Shown here: positions 27,391 to 36,611 of the stretch, one piece after another | Position numbering within the stretch: position 1 is the first letter of the stretch | Layout of the letters: every line of letters begins with the position of its first letter | Notes under the pieces: model-generated | Seen by the model: only the letters and a program-made list of their open reading frames with translations | The model's database searches: none | Told to the model about the DNA's origin: nothing | Position numbers and translations under genes: made by a program | Assembly (NCBI RefSeq): GCF_003626535.1 | Contig: NZ_RBAL01000007.1 | Span: 62,001-126,000, forward strand | Source of the DNA: Streptomyces hoynatensis | GTDB lineage: Bacteria; Actinomycetota; Actinomycetes; Streptomycetales; Streptomycetaceae | Direction of reading: 5' to 3' | Length of the DNA stretch: 64,000 nt

Positions 27391-29319
27391 TCAGCCCCCG
27401 GCCGGGCCGCCCGCGCCCACGGTGCCCGTGGTGCCGTCGGGCCAGACGACCGTCGCGGTGTCCGCCTCGAAGCGCGGCGGCGCGGGCAGCGTGCCGTCCT
27501 CGGTGACCCCGAGGAAGACGGCGAGCGCGTGCGGGCCGCCCGCGCCCGCCGCGTAGACCGGGGTGGCGCTGTGCGGGCCGAACGCGTTGGCGTGCTCGGC
27601 CCGGCGCAGGGAGACGGTGGCCGAGGGCACCGGGAGCAGCGGCACCAGCGCGCTGGTCAGGCCGTCGGAACGCCGCCGCACCACGCCCTCGTTGCCCGTG
27701 GGGACCTCGGGCGGCTGCTCGCCGGCGAGCGGATGCCCGGCCACCCGCACCGGCCCGTCCGCGCGGACCAGCCGCACCTCCCAGGGACCGCGCACGGCCG
27801 AGGCCACGTGCGTGGCCGGCGCCGCGCCCCCCGTTTCCTGGCCGCCGCTCCCGGGGGCCCGCCCCTCGCCTTCCGGCTTCCCGGGCCCTGCCCCCATGTC
27901 GGGCGCCGTGTGCGTGGTGTAGGCGTGGTGGGTGTAGACGTGCGGGTAGTGCGGCACGTGCGGGGTGCCGTGGGTGACGACGCGGACGACGCCGTCGGCC
28001 GAGGTGCCGGAGACCAGCCAGCGCGGCACGGCCAGCGTGCGGGTGAAGTCGCCCTCGTCGACGGGCAGCGGCTCCTCGCGCGCGGTCCACACGGGGTGGT
28101 CAGGCGGGAGCAGCAGCCCGGTGAAGCCCTTGCTCGCCCAGTACGGCGAGCCGGGCCCCGAGTACTCCTGCCGCATCGGCTCGAAGCGGCGGTGCCAGCC
28201 GAGGGAGAGCACGCCGCCCTCCTCCGTGGCGCCGCGGTCGAGGAAGTGCCGCAGCATTCCGCTGGCCGCCCGCCTGGTGCGGCCGGGCGGCAGCGGCGTG
28301 GCGTCGAACAGCGCGCCGTTGAAGAAGGGCGAGGCGGCGGCGAACCGGTAGGTGAGGGAGCGGCCGTGGAAGAGCGGGGAGCCGTTCGCGGCCACCAGGT
28401 ACGGGGCGTCGGCCAGGAAGGCGCGCAGCCGTGCGCGGTAGCGCGCGAGCAGCCCCTCCTCCGCCGCCTCGCCGGAGATCCGGCAGTACCACAGCGGGTA
28501 CAGGTGCATCGCCCAGCCGTTGTAGTGGTCGTAGTTGGCGCCGTCGCCGTCGGTGTACCAGCCCTCACCCCGGTACCAGCCGTCGGTGGCCTCGACGGCC
28601 TGCTCGATGTCCCGCGCCGCGTACGGCGCGCCCACCGAGCGGAGGAAGGCGGCGACGACGGCCCTGAACCAGAGCCAGTTGTTCCGCGGGACCTCGATGC
28701 CCGCCATCCGCGAGAGCCAGTCGACGGCGCGTTGCCTGGCCCGGTCCGGCAGCCGGTCCCACAGCAGGGGCCTGGTCTCGTGCAGCGCGAGGGCGACCGA
28801 GGCCGCCTCGACCCGGGCCTGCGGCACCTCGGTGACGTCGGGCCAGCGTTCGGCCGCCGCCGGGTCGGTGCCGGTGACCAGGCCGTCCGCGTAGACGTCC
28901 AGCAGCCGCTGTGCGTCGGCGGGTTCGGCGTGGGCCGCGCGGAAGGCGGCCAGCAGGAAGGTGCGGGCGTAGCCCTCGAACGCGTCGCTGTACGGGCCCG
29001 AGCCGCTGGCGGGGCCCGGGAGCCCGAAGAGCGCGCCCCCGGGTCCCACGAAGCGGCGGACCGCGGCGAGCAGGTCGTCGGCGGCGCGCTCCCAGTGCCG
29101 CCTGGTCCAGCCGGTGTAGGGGGACAGCGCGCGGTCCTCGGGCTCCGCGGCCCACCCCGGCCGCGCCGGCGTGCCCTCACGCGCCCCCTGCCGCGCCCCC
29201 GCCGCGGCGCTCCGCCCGGAGCCGCCAGGGGCGTTCGGCCCCACCCCGGGCGCGGCCTTCGGCCCTGCCCCCGGGGTGGCGTTCGGCTCGGCGTCGGGGG
29301 TGGCGTTCGGCTCGGTCAA
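27391..29319 (-). CDS. DUF2264 protein of a sugar-uptake operon
   Basis: About 642 residues. The DUF2264 core starts at DLLAAVRRFVGPGGALFGLPG and shows NNWLWFRAVVAAFL, WYTDGDGANYDHYNGWAMHLYPLWY, and GRSLTYRFAAASPFFNGAL, an alpha/alpha-barrel pattern like heparinase and glycan lyase or hydrolase relatives. No signal peptide is visible, so it acts in the cytoplasm on imported oligosaccharide. The start is probably the TTG at 29319: GGAAGG lies 8 nt upstream and TTGA overlaps the permease stop by four bases. A 40-residue Pro/Ala/Asn repeat begins the chain. The family's activity is not established to my knowledge; a role in uronic or acidic sugar breakdown is inferred from the context. Confidence 0.82.
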   Translation of the reverse strand: MTEPNATPDAEPNATPGAGPKAAPGVGPNAPGGSGRSAAAGARQGAREGTPARPGWAAEPEDRALSPYTGWTRRHWERAADDLLAAVRRFVGPGGALFGLPGPASGSGPYSDAFEGYARTFLLAAFRAAHAEPADAQRLLDVYADGLVTGTDPAAAERWPDVTEVPQARVEAASVALALHETRPLLWDRLPDRARQRAVDWLSRMAGIEVPRNNWLWFRAVVAAFLRSVGAPYAARDIEQAVEATDGWYRGEGWYTDGDGANYDHYNGWAMHLYPLWYCRISGEAAEEGLLARYRARLRAFLADAPYLVAANGSPLFHGRSLTYRFAAASPFFNGALFDATPLPPGRTRRAASGMLRHFLDRGATEEGGVLSLGWHRRFEPMRQEYSGPGSPYWASKGFTGLLLPPDHPVWTAREEPLPVDEGDFTRTLAVPRWLVSGTSADGVVRVVTHGTPHVPHYPHVYTHHAYTTHTAPDMGAGPGKPEGEGRAPGSGGQETGGAAPATHVASAVRGPWEVRLVRADGPVRVAGHPLAGEQPPEVPTGNEGVVRRRSDGLTSALVPLLPVPSATVSLRRAEHANAFGPHSATPVYAAGAGGPHALAVFLGVTEDGTLPAPPRFEADTATVVWPDGTTGTVGAGGPAGG

Positions 29320-30206
29320 CGGATACCGCCTTCCGCGAGTCCCGCCCGCCAGCGGCGTTGCAGCGGGATGAACAGCAGGATCAACGGGATGGTAGCCACG
29401 GCGGAGCCGACCACGACCAGGCGCGTGTAGTCCGGGTTCTGCCCCACGGCCGAGTTCCAGGTGAACAGGCCCTGGCCGATGGTGAACAGGTCGTTGTCGG
29501 TGAGCATGACGAGCGGCAGGAAGAAGTTGTTCCAGATGGCGATGAACTGGAAGAGGAAGATGGTGAGCGCGCCCGGGCCCATCAGCCGCAGGCCGACGGT
29601 GAAGAAGGTGCGCAGTTCGCCGGCCCCGTCGATCCTTGCCGCCTCCAAAAGTTCGCCGGGGACGGCGCCCGAGGAGTAGGCCCTGGCGAGGTAGACCCCG
29701 AACGGGTTGACCATGACGGGGATCAGCACCGACCAGAGGGTGTCCGTCATCCGCACCTGCGCCGCCATCAGGTACAGCGGCACGACGATGGCGGTGTGCG
29801 GGACGAGGACGCCGGCGATGACCACCGCGTACCACTTCTCGCGGCCCTTGAAGTCGAACTTGTCGAAGGCGTACCCGGCCGCGACCGACAGCAGGGTGGC
29901 GACGGCGGCGCCGCCGACCGCGTAGACGGCGGTGTTGAGTATCCAGCGGGCGAAGACGCCGTCGTCCTGCCGGAAGAGGTCGGCGATGTTGCCGAAGACG
30001 TGGAAGCCGGCGGACGGGGAGAAGCCGTTGCTGCTGTACAGCTCGGGCAGCGTCTTGGTGACCCCGAACAGCAGCCAGATCAGCGGGGCGAGGGTGTAGA
30101 GGGCGGCGATCGCGCACAGGGCCGTGCCGGTGGAGCGGCGCAGCCACCAAGCCGTCCCCTGGGTGGCGCGCGGGGTGGCGTCCGTGGCGGGGGCGGCGGC
30201 GCTCAT
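29316..30206 (-). CDS. Carbohydrate ABC transporter permease (MalG-like)
   Basis: 296 residues with six membrane segments. The conserved cytoplasmic EAA loop reads ELLEAARIDGAGELRTFFTVGLRLMGPG, the contact site for the shared ATPase. It ends PLQRRWRAGLAEGGIR, the usual C-terminus of MalG-type sugar permeases. The ATG overlaps the upstream permease stop (ATGA). No ATPase gene is in the operon, as usual in Streptomyces where MsiK serves many such transporters. Confidence 0.92.
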   Translation of the reverse strand: MSAAAPATDATPRATQGTAWWLRRSTGTALCAIAALYTLAPLIWLLFGVTKTLPELYSSNGFSPSAGFHVFGNIADLFRQDDGVFARWILNTAVYAVGGAAVATLLSVAAGYAFDKFDFKGREKWYAVVIAGVLVPHTAIVVPLYLMAAQVRMTDTLWSVLIPVMVNPFGVYLARAYSSGAVPGELLEAARIDGAGELRTFFTVGLRLMGPGALTIFLFQFIAIWNNFFLPLVMLTDNDLFTIGQGLFTWNSAVGQNPDYTRLVVVGSAVATIPLILLFIPLQRRWRAGLAEGGIR

Positions 30207-31177
30207 CGGGCGTTCCTCCGGTTGGCGAGCGTGGTGACGACGAAGGAGAGGACCCCGGCGAGCAGGGCGATCAGCACGGAGATCGTGGCCGCGTAGTGGT
30301 AGTCGTTGGACTCGAACGCGGCGGAGTAGGCGAGCATGTTGGGCGTCCAGCTCCCGGTGACCGAGCTGTTGCCCGAGCTCTGCACGATCTGCGGCTCGGT
30401 GAACAGTTGCAGGGAGCCGATGATCGTGAACAGGGTGGCGACCATGACCGCGGGGAAGACCTGGGGCAGCTTGACGCTGAAGGCGGTGCGGATCTCGCCG
30501 GCGCCGTCGATGCGCGCGGCCTCCACGGTGTTGCGGGGTATCGCCTGGAGGGCGACGTAGATCAGCACCATGTTGAAGCCGAGGGCCTGCCAGACGGCGA
30601 TGTTGACCAGGGAGAAGAGGACGCCCCCGCCGTTGAGGAAGTCCACGTGCACGCCGGCCGAGTCCAGCGCGTCGATCACCGGGCTCAGGCCGGGCGTGTA
30701 GAGGTAGACCCAGACGATGGCCGCGATCAGGCCCGGCACGATGTGGGGGAGGAAGAGGACCGTCTGGAAGAAGCGGCGGGCCGCGGTCAGCGCGCTGTCG
30801 AGCAGCAGGGCGAAGGTGGCGGCGAGCGCGATCAGCACGGGCACGTACACCAGCCCGTACAGCAGCACCCGTCCCGTGCCCTGGAGGAAGTCGGTGTCTG
30901 TCAGTGCGCGGGTGTAGTTGTGGAAGCCCGCGAAGACCCGCTGGGGGCCTTCCCAGCCGACGCCCTCGAACTTCTCGCGGAAGAAGCTGAGCCACAGGGC
31001 GTAGGCCATCGGCGCGAGGTAGGTGAGGGCGAAGAGGACGAAGAACGGGCCGAGCAGGAGGAGCACGCCGGCCCGGCGCTGGGGGCGCACGGTGCCGCCG
31101 GTCGCTCCGGCGCGCGCGGCGGGCCGGGCGGCTCTCGTGCGGCCACGGAGGCGGGTGGCGCTGGTGAGTGATGCCAT
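30203..31177 (-). CDS. Carbohydrate ABC transporter permease (MalF-like)
   Basis: 324 residues. A basic N-terminus is followed by six membrane segments. The EAA loop reads NTVEAARIDGAGEIRTAFSVKLPQVFP, and LQLFTEPQIV near the C-terminus is typical of MalF/UgpA-type permeases. The start is the ATG at 31177, 14 bp after the binding-protein stop. It forms the heterodimeric membrane channel with the next gene. Confidence 0.92.
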   Translation of the reverse strand: MASLTSATRLRGRTRAARPAARAGATGGTVRPQRRAGVLLLLGPFFVLFALTYLAPMAYALWLSFFREKFEGVGWEGPQRVFAGFHNYTRALTDTDFLQGTGRVLLYGLVYVPVLIALAATFALLLDSALTAARRFFQTVLFLPHIVPGLIAAIVWVYLYTPGLSPVIDALDSAGVHVDFLNGGGVLFSLVNIAVWQALGFNMVLIYVALQAIPRNTVEAARIDGAGEIRTAFSVKLPQVFPAVMVATLFTIIGSLQLFTEPQIVQSSGNSSVTGSWTPNMLAYSAAFESNDYHYAATISVLIALLAGVLSFVVTTLANRRNAR

Positions 31178-31191
31178 GGTCGGTGGTCCCT

Positions 31192-32484
31192 TCAGCCTGT
31201 GACGTCGTAGCCGCGCCGGCGCAGTTGGTCGACCGTGGCGTCCTGCCAGTCGCGGAACGCCGTCGCGAGGCCGCCGGGGAGGCCGATGTCGAGGGTCGTC
31301 TCGTCGTTGAGCCGGCTGAAGCCGTCGGTCATGTCGGGACCCCACTCCCAGGAGGGGGGGATGGTGGGTGCGGCGGCCGCGGCGACGGCCGCCAGGTTCA
31401 TGCCGTGGGTGTACGGGTTGGCCTCCTCGACGGCGGTGCGCCAGTCGTCGGCCAGGTCGGCGTTCGCGGGGAAGGCGGTGCTGACCGGGGCGGCGGCGGC
31501 GATGGCGTCGGGGGAGGTGGAGACCCAGCGGGCGAACTCCATGGCCTCCTCCGGGTGCGGGGAGCCGACGGGCAGGGCCATGGTGGAGCCGCCGTAGTTG
31601 CCCGAGGCGGCCAGGTCCCAGGCGGGCAGCGGGGCGACGCCCCAGGTGCCGGCGAGGTCGGGCACGAAGCGGGAGAGGTTGGCGGCGGTCCAGGGGGCGG
31701 CGATCAGGGTGAGGGAACGGCCCGCCTCCAGGTCGGTGATGTGCTGCTCGGCGAAGGTGGGCCCGGCGGTGACGAGGCCGTCGGCGAGCAGGGAGTCCCA
31801 GTAGTCGGCGACGCGTCGGGTGGCCTCGTCGGTGGTGTCCACGCGCCACTGCCCGCTCGACGTGTCGAACCAGTCCGCCCCGGCCTGCCAGGCGAGCCCG
31901 GCGAGCAGGCCGGCGTCCGCGGTGGGGAAGGTGGTCATGGAGACGTCCGGGTGCTCCTCGTGCAGCCGCTCGGCCTCGGCTCGGTACTCCTCCCAGGTCG
32001 CCGGGGGTTCGAGCCCGTACTCCTCGAACAGGTCGGCGCGGTAGAAGAGGACCTGCGGGGCGATGTCCTTGGGGAGGGCGTAGACCTCGCCGCCCAGCGC
32101 GACCTGCCGCCAGGTCCACTCCGGGTACCGGCCGGCCAGCTCCTCCACGCCGTAGCGGGTGATCGGCTGCACGACGTTCTGCGTGACGAAGCCGGGAAGT
32201 TCGGGGTATTCGACGGTGACGATGTCGGGGGCGCGTCCCGCCCGGACCGCGTTGAACATCTTGGAGTAGCCGCCGGAGGTTCCGGACGGTATCAGCTCGA
32301 AGTTGACCCGGATGTCGTCGTGGGTGGCATTGAAGCGGTCGACCATCTCCCGTGAACCGGACACCCAGGACCAGTACGTGATCGTGGTCGGCTGGTTCCC
32401 GTTCGCGTCGTCCGACAGCCCGCAGGACGCGAGCAGCAGGGACGCCGCCAGGCCGACCAGAGCGGCGACGGTGCGTGTGAACAC
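31192..32484 (-). CDS. Extracellular sugar-binding lipoprotein of ABC transporter
   Basis: About 430 residues. A lipoprotein signal peptide is present (GLAASLLLASC, lipobox cysteine near residue 22). The mature part is a type 1 carbohydrate-binding protein: TTITYWSWVSGSREMVDRFNATH, RAGRAPDIVTVEY, YALPKDIAPQVLFYRADLFEEYGL, SGNYGGSTMALP. The GTG at 32484 has AAGGAG 8 nt upstream and is preferred over an upstream in-frame start. It delivers an unknown sugar, possibly an oligosaccharide later cut by the DUF2264 protein, to the two permeases. Transcription is probably controlled by the divergent DeoR/LacI-type regulator. Confidence 0.92.
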   Translation of the reverse strand: MFTRTVAALVGLAASLLLASCGLSDDANGNQPTTITYWSWVSGSREMVDRFNATHDDIRVNFELIPSGTSGGYSKMFNAVRAGRAPDIVTVEYPELPGFVTQNVVQPITRYGVEELAGRYPEWTWRQVALGGEVYALPKDIAPQVLFYRADLFEEYGLEPPATWEEYRAEAERLHEEHPDVSMTTFPTADAGLLAGLAWQAGADWFDTSSGQWRVDTTDEATRRVADYWDSLLADGLVTAGPTFAEQHITDLEAGRSLTLIAAPWTAANLSRFVPDLAGTWGVAPLPAWDLAASGNYGGSTMALPVGSPHPEEAMEFARWVSTSPDAIAAAAPVSTAFPANADLADDWRTAVEEANPYTHGMNLAAVAAAAAPTIPPSWEWGPDMTDGFSRLNDETTLDIGLPGGLATAFRDWQDATVDQLRRRGYDVTG

Positions 32485-32725
32485 GTGAGCGGCTCCTTGT
32501 GTGGCGTGTGCCACCGCACCCTGACCCAACTTCGTCAACTAGTCAATAGAAATGAGCAGGATCGCCAATGAGCGACAACAAGCGATCAGAAGTCTCGCGC
32601 GATCACCTGGGTTCATCCATTAGGCTCAGCGCTCGGTACCTGTGGGCCGCGCCGCTCGGCGCCGGTCCGCCGACGAGCCGCACCGGGCGCGAGGACGTCC
32701 CGGCGGTGGCGAAAGGGGACGGGAC
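32485..32725. promoter_or_regulatory. Divergent promoter region of the sugar-uptake operon and its regulator
   Basis: This 240-bp gap is A/T-richer than its surroundings. On the minus strand TTGAC occurs twice, 8 bp apart (within 32535-32549), and could supply a -35. AATGAGC is repeated at 32551-32557 and 32567-32573, and GCGA recurs next to it, forming direct-repeat half-sites that a DeoR-type protein could bind. Confidence 0.4.
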
Positions 32726-33859
32726 ATGGCGGACATGCTCGTGGAACAACGGCAGGAGCTGCTGCTGCGGGAGCTGCACGCCACCGGCGCCGTACGCGTC
32801 ACCGAGCTCGCGGCGCGGTTCGGCGTCTCCCCCGGCACGATCCGCCGGGACCTGGGAGAACTCGCCGACCTCGGCCGGCTGACCAAGGTCCGCGGCGGCG
32901 CGATACCGGTGGACCGGGCGGTGGCCGACGCCGCGGCGGCGGAGGGCGACGGGCAGCCCGAGCCCGTGGAACCGCCGCCCTCCCGGACGCTCGGCCTGCT
33001 CGTGCCCTCGGCCACCTACTACTACCCGCGCGTCCTCGCCGGGGTCAGGGCGGTCGCCGCCCGGCGCGGCGCCCGCGTGGTCATCGGGCTCACCGACTAC
33101 GTCAGGCCACGCGACCTGAAACAGCTGGAGGAGCTCGCCGCCTCGGGCGCGGACGGGCTGCTCGTGGCCACCGCGGGCCCGCACCACGTGCCCTCCGCCA
33201 CCATGGCGGGACTGCGCGAACTCGGCCTGCCTTTCGTGCTGCTTGAGCGGCAGCCCGAGGACCCCTACGAGCCCTGCGAGTTCGTCGTCTCCGACCACCG
33301 GCACGGCGCCTACCACGCCGTGCGCCACCTGCACGCGCTCGGGCACCGGCGGGTCGCCCTCTACCTCACCGGCAGCCCCACGGGCCCGCTTGTCCGCGAG
33401 GGCCACGCGGACGCGGTGCGGGAACTCGGCCTCGACCCCGCCGCGCCGCTGCTCGACGGCGGACGCCCGCCGCTCGGCTCGGCGGTTGCGGCCAGGCAGT
33501 ACGACACGTTCATCGAGTCCTGCCTGGCCAGCGGCACCACGGCCGCGCTGGTGCACTCCGACCACGACGCGATCGAGCTGCTCCAGCGGCTGCGGGCGCG
33601 CGGCCTGCGCACCCCGGAGGACCTCGCGCTGATCGCCTACGACGACGAGATCGCGGCCATGGCGGAGGTACCGTTGACTGCCGTGGCTCCCTCCAAGCGG
33701 CAACTCGGCGAACAGGCCGCGCAGATGCTCCTCGACCGGCTCGACCACGCCGCCGCGGGTGGGGAACCGCTCGCCCTGCGGCAGGTGACCGTCAAGCCCG
33801 GGCTCACGCTCCGCCAGTCCTGCGGTCACGGGCCGGCCGGCCCGGGTTCCCCGGCATGA
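32726..33859 (+). CDS. DeoR-type HTH / LacI-type sensor transcriptional regulator
   Basis: 377 residues. The DeoR-type winged helix (RQELLLRELHATGAVRVTELAARFGVSPGTIRRDLGELADLGRLTKVRGGA) fills the first 55 residues. The rest is a periplasmic-binding-protein-like sensor of LacI type (TLGLLVPSATYYYPRVLAGVRAVA, PFVLLER, HLHALGHRRVALYLTG, LIAYDDEIAAMAEVPLTAVAPSKRQLGEQAAQMLLDRL). This chimera is common in actinomycete sugar operons. The start is the ATG at 32726 behind AAAGGGG. It is divergent from the ABC operon and overlaps the MFS gene by ATGA, so it likely represses the first and is co-expressed with the second. Confidence 0.9.
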   Translation: MADMLVEQRQELLLRELHATGAVRVTELAARFGVSPGTIRRDLGELADLGRLTKVRGGAIPVDRAVADAAAAEGDGQPEPVEPPPSRTLGLLVPSATYYYPRVLAGVRAVAARRGARVVIGLTDYVRPRDLKQLEELAASGADGLLVATAGPHHVPSATMAGLRELGLPFVLLERQPEDPYEPCEFVVSDHRHGAYHAVRHLHALGHRRVALYLTGSPTGPLVREGHADAVRELGLDPAAPLLDGGRPPLGSAVAARQYDTFIESCLASGTTAALVHSDHDAIELLQRLRARGLRTPEDLALIAYDDEIAAMAEVPLTAVAPSKRQLGEQAAQMLLDRLDHAAAGGEPLALRQVTVKPGLTLRQSCGHGPAGPGSPA

Positions 33860-35097
33860 CGACCGCCGCGGCGGACCGCGCGGCGGAGCAGCGGACGACG
33901 GCGCGGCGGGCGCGCGCCGCGGTGGCGCTGCTCTTCCTCGGCAACGGCTTCGTCTTCGCCAACGTCGTGCCGCGCTACCCCGAGATCAAGTCGGACCTCG
34001 GCCTGTCCAACGCCGCCCTCGGCACCGCGATCGCCGCCATGCCGCTCGGCGCGCTGGTGCTCGGCCTGCTGGCCAGCCCGCTGATCACCCGGTTCGGCTC
34101 GGCGCGGACCGCCGTGAGCACCCTGACCCTGCTGGGACTGACCGTCCTCGGCATCGGCACCGCCCCCGGCTACGCGCTGCTGTGCGCCGGGATATTCCTC
34201 GCCGGAGCGCTGGACGCGGTCACCGACGTGGCCATGAACGCCCACGGCCTGCGCGTCCAGCGCCTGTACGGCCGCTCCATCCTCAATGCCTTCCACGGCG
34301 TGTGGAGCGTGGGCGCCGTCCTCGGCGGGTTCAGCGGCGCGGGGGCCGCCCAGGCCGACATTCCCCTGGCCGTGCACCTGGGCGTGACCGGCGCCCTCAC
34401 CGCCGCGCTGGCGCTCGGCTCCTTCCGGTACCTGCTGCCAGGGGCCGAGGACACCGAACGCGAGACGAAGACGGAGGGAGCGGGGGCGGGAGCGGGCGCC
34501 GGGGGCGCGCGGCGGCTGGGGTGGCACGCGGCGCTCGCGCTCGGCGCGCTCGGGCTGCTCAGCGCCTCGGCGGCCGTGGCCGAGGACTCCGGCGCCTCCT
34601 GGGGCTCGGTGTACCTCAGGGACGAGCTGTCCGCCGGGCCGTTCGTCGGCGGCCTCGCCTTCACCGCGCTCCAGGGCTCGCAGACCGTCGGCCGCCTGCT
34701 CGGCGACCGCGTGGTGCAGCGGCTCGGCGACCGCACGACCGCGCGGGTGGGCGGCCTGCTCGTCGTCCTCGGCATGGGCGCGGCCCTGCTGTGGCCGAGC
34801 ACGGCGAGCACCATCGTCGGCTTCGGCCTCAGCGGTCTGGGCATCGCCACCCTGATCCCCGCCGCCTTCCACGCCGCCGACGAGCTGCCCGGCCTGTGGC
34901 CGGGCGCGGGCATCACGGTCACGGCCTTCCTCATGCGCGTCGGCTTCCTGCTCTCGCCACCCGTGGTCGGAGTGATCGCCGACGCCCACTCCATTCGGCT
35001 CGGGCTGCTCGTCGTGCCCGTGGCCGGCCTGCTCGTCCTGGCCGCCTCCGGCAGCCTCGCCCCGAGGGCCGCCCCCCGCCCGGCGGCAACGGCCTGA
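33856..35097 (+). CDS. MFS transporter
   Basis: 413 residues with 12 predicted membrane segments. The first half begins RAAVALLFLGNGFVFANVVPRYPEIKSDLGLSNAALGTAIAAMPLGALV and contains LDAVTDVAMNAHGLRVQRLYGRSILNAFHGVWSVGAVLGG, typical of the YbjJ/FucP-like sugar or drug MFS group. A Gly/Ala linker separates the halves near residue 215. The gene starts inside the regulator's stop (ATGA) and is therefore co-translated with it. It may export or import the inducer sugar or a by-product of the same operon. Confidence 0.88.
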   Translation: MTTAAADRAAEQRTTARRARAAVALLFLGNGFVFANVVPRYPEIKSDLGLSNAALGTAIAAMPLGALVLGLLASPLITRFGSARTAVSTLTLLGLTVLGIGTAPGYALLCAGIFLAGALDAVTDVAMNAHGLRVQRLYGRSILNAFHGVWSVGAVLGGFSGAGAAQADIPLAVHLGVTGALTAALALGSFRYLLPGAEDTERETKTEGAGAGAGAGGARRLGWHAALALGALGLLSASAAVAEDSGASWGSVYLRDELSAGPFVGGLAFTALQGSQTVGRLLGDRVVQRLGDRTTARVGGLLVVLGMGAALLWPSTASTIVGFGLSGLGIATLIPAAFHAADELPGLWPGAGITVTAFLMRVGFLLSPPVVGVIADAHSIRLGLLVVPVAGLLVLAASGSLAPRAAPRPAATA

Positions 35098-35618
35098 GCC
35101 GGGGCGGGTGCGGGACGGCTCGGTCCTCGGCACGGCTCCGGAACGGCGCGGCCCGATGCGGCGGAGCCCGATGCGGTGGGGCACCCGATGCGGTGGGCCC
35201 GATGCGGCGGAGCCCGGCACCGGAACGGTACGCGAGGCGCGCGGGCGTGGGCCGGGGGCGGGAGGGCGGCGCCGAGGCGGGGTCGGTGCACGCGCGGGCC
35301 GAGGCGGGGTCGGTGCACGCGCGGGCCGGGGCCCGGCGGGGCCGGTGCACGCGCGGGCCGGGGCCCGGCGGGGCCGGTGCGGGCGCGGGGCGGGTGCGGA
35401 CGCAGGCTCGGCAAGGCGCGGGCAGGGTGGGGCGTGGGCAGGGTGGGGCAGGGCGGGGCGTGGGCAGGGCGCGGGTGACGAAAGGATGGGCTGTGGGCGG
35501 CCGTTGTCCCCCGTGAGAGCTACAAAAACCGTCCATCGGCGGGTGATTCGCGGGGGCGCCCGTCTTCCTACCGTACGGAGTGGGTCGCCGGAGGGCGGCC
35601 AATCCCACGGAGGTCACC
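35098..35618. repeat. Gene-free 520-bp region with two minisatellite arrays and the CPBP promoter
   Basis: CCGATGCGGYGG recurs four times between about 35152 and 35212. A second array at 35285-35380 repeats GGTGCACGCGCGGGCC with periods of 27, 32 and 32 bp. The last 100 bp (35515-35618) is more A/T-rich and holds CCGTACGG at 35571-35578, near a probable promoter for the CPBP gene. I see no gene in this region. Confidence 0.7.
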
Positions 35619-36554
35619 ATGGTTACGACGCTCACCCCACCCCCGCCCGCCGGCCGCGGCGCCGCCCCGGAGTTCGCTGCCGAGTCCGCCGCGGATGCCG
35701 CTGTGGATGCCGGCGCGGAGGCCCGGGGCCGCGGTGCCCGGTTCGCCCGGTCCCCGCTCGGCTGGATGTCGGCCGGCCTGCTCGGCATCGGCGCGGTCTC
35801 GGCCCTGACCTCGGGAGGCGAGCAGGGGACCGTGAGCGGCACCCTCCTCCCCCTCCTCGGTGCGGCCGGCGCCCTGGGCGTCTACCAGCTGGTGATGCGC
35901 CGCCTCGCCCGGCGCGGCACCCCGGAGACCGCCCGCCCGGGCGCCGGGCGCGAGGCACTGCTCGGCGCGGGGACCGGCCTCGGGTTCGTCCTCGCCTCCG
36001 TGGCCCTGATAGCGGCCTTCGGCGGATACTCCTTCGGCTCGTCGGGCCACCGCCTCCTCCCGGTGGCGGCCTCCGTGCTCGTCACGGCGGCGGGCGCGGC
36101 GATCACCGAGGAGCTGATGCTGCGCGGCATCGCCCTGCAGGCGCTCGAGCGGATATGCGGCAGCCGCGGCGCCCTGGCCGTCACCGCGGCCCTGTTCGGC
36201 CTCCTGCACCTGGGCAACCCGGGGGCGAGCCTTTGGAGTTCGCTGGCGATAGCCATCGAGGCCGGGGTCCTGCTCGGGGCCGCCTTCCTGTGGCGGCGCA
36301 GCATCTGGTTCGCCGCGGGCCTCCACTTCGCGTGGAACGCCACGGAGCAGCTGCTCGGCATACCGGTCTCCGGCCACACCGGCGACGGCCTGCTGCGCGC
36401 CGACCTCGACGGCCCGGCCCTGCTGACCGGGGGCGACTTCGGCCTGGAGGCCTCGCTGGTACCGGTTCTCCTCAGCCTGCTGCTCGCCCTCCCCATGCTC
36501 CTCCTCGCCCACCGGCGCGGCGGCCTCCTCCCGAGGCGGCACGCCGACCGCTGA
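35619..36554 (+). CDS. CPBP family intramembrane protease (Abi/CAAX-type)
   Basis: 311 residues with about eight membrane segments. The glutamate-rich motif ITEELMLRGIALQALER (EExxxR), the second-motif FGLLHLGNPG histidine and the third-motif HFAWNATEQ (HxxxN) are all present, so the active site looks intact. The start is the ATG at 35619 with GGAGG 6 nt upstream. A two-component system begins about 60 bp downstream, which suggests one operon in which the protease may process a membrane signal or the sensor. That link is inferred. Confidence 0.85.
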   Translation: MVTTLTPPPPAGRGAAPEFAAESAADAAVDAGAEARGRGARFARSPLGWMSAGLLGIGAVSALTSGGEQGTVSGTLLPLLGAAGALGVYQLVMRRLARRGTPETARPGAGREALLGAGTGLGFVLASVALIAAFGGYSFGSSGHRLLPVAASVLVTAAGAAITEELMLRGIALQALERICGSRGALAVTAALFGLLHLGNPGASLWSSLAIAIEAGVLLGAAFLWRRSIWFAAGLHFAWNATEQLLGIPVSGHTGDGLLRADLDGPALLTGGDFGLEASLVPVLLSLLLALPMLLLAHRRGGLLPRRHADR

Positions 36555-36611
36555 CCACCCCCCGGACGCCACGACAGGCCCACCGGGACCACCGCACCGA
36601 AGGAAACGGCT

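Noticed and set aside
27322..29430. Long frame antisense to the DUF2264 gene
   Set aside because: DUF2264 motifs, operon overlap and ribosome site are on the minus strand. The plus frame has no recognisable content.
35152..35380. Repeat arrays considered as mobile-element ends or an origin
   Set aside because: No transposase, no matching terminal repeats and no DnaA-like boxes were seen.
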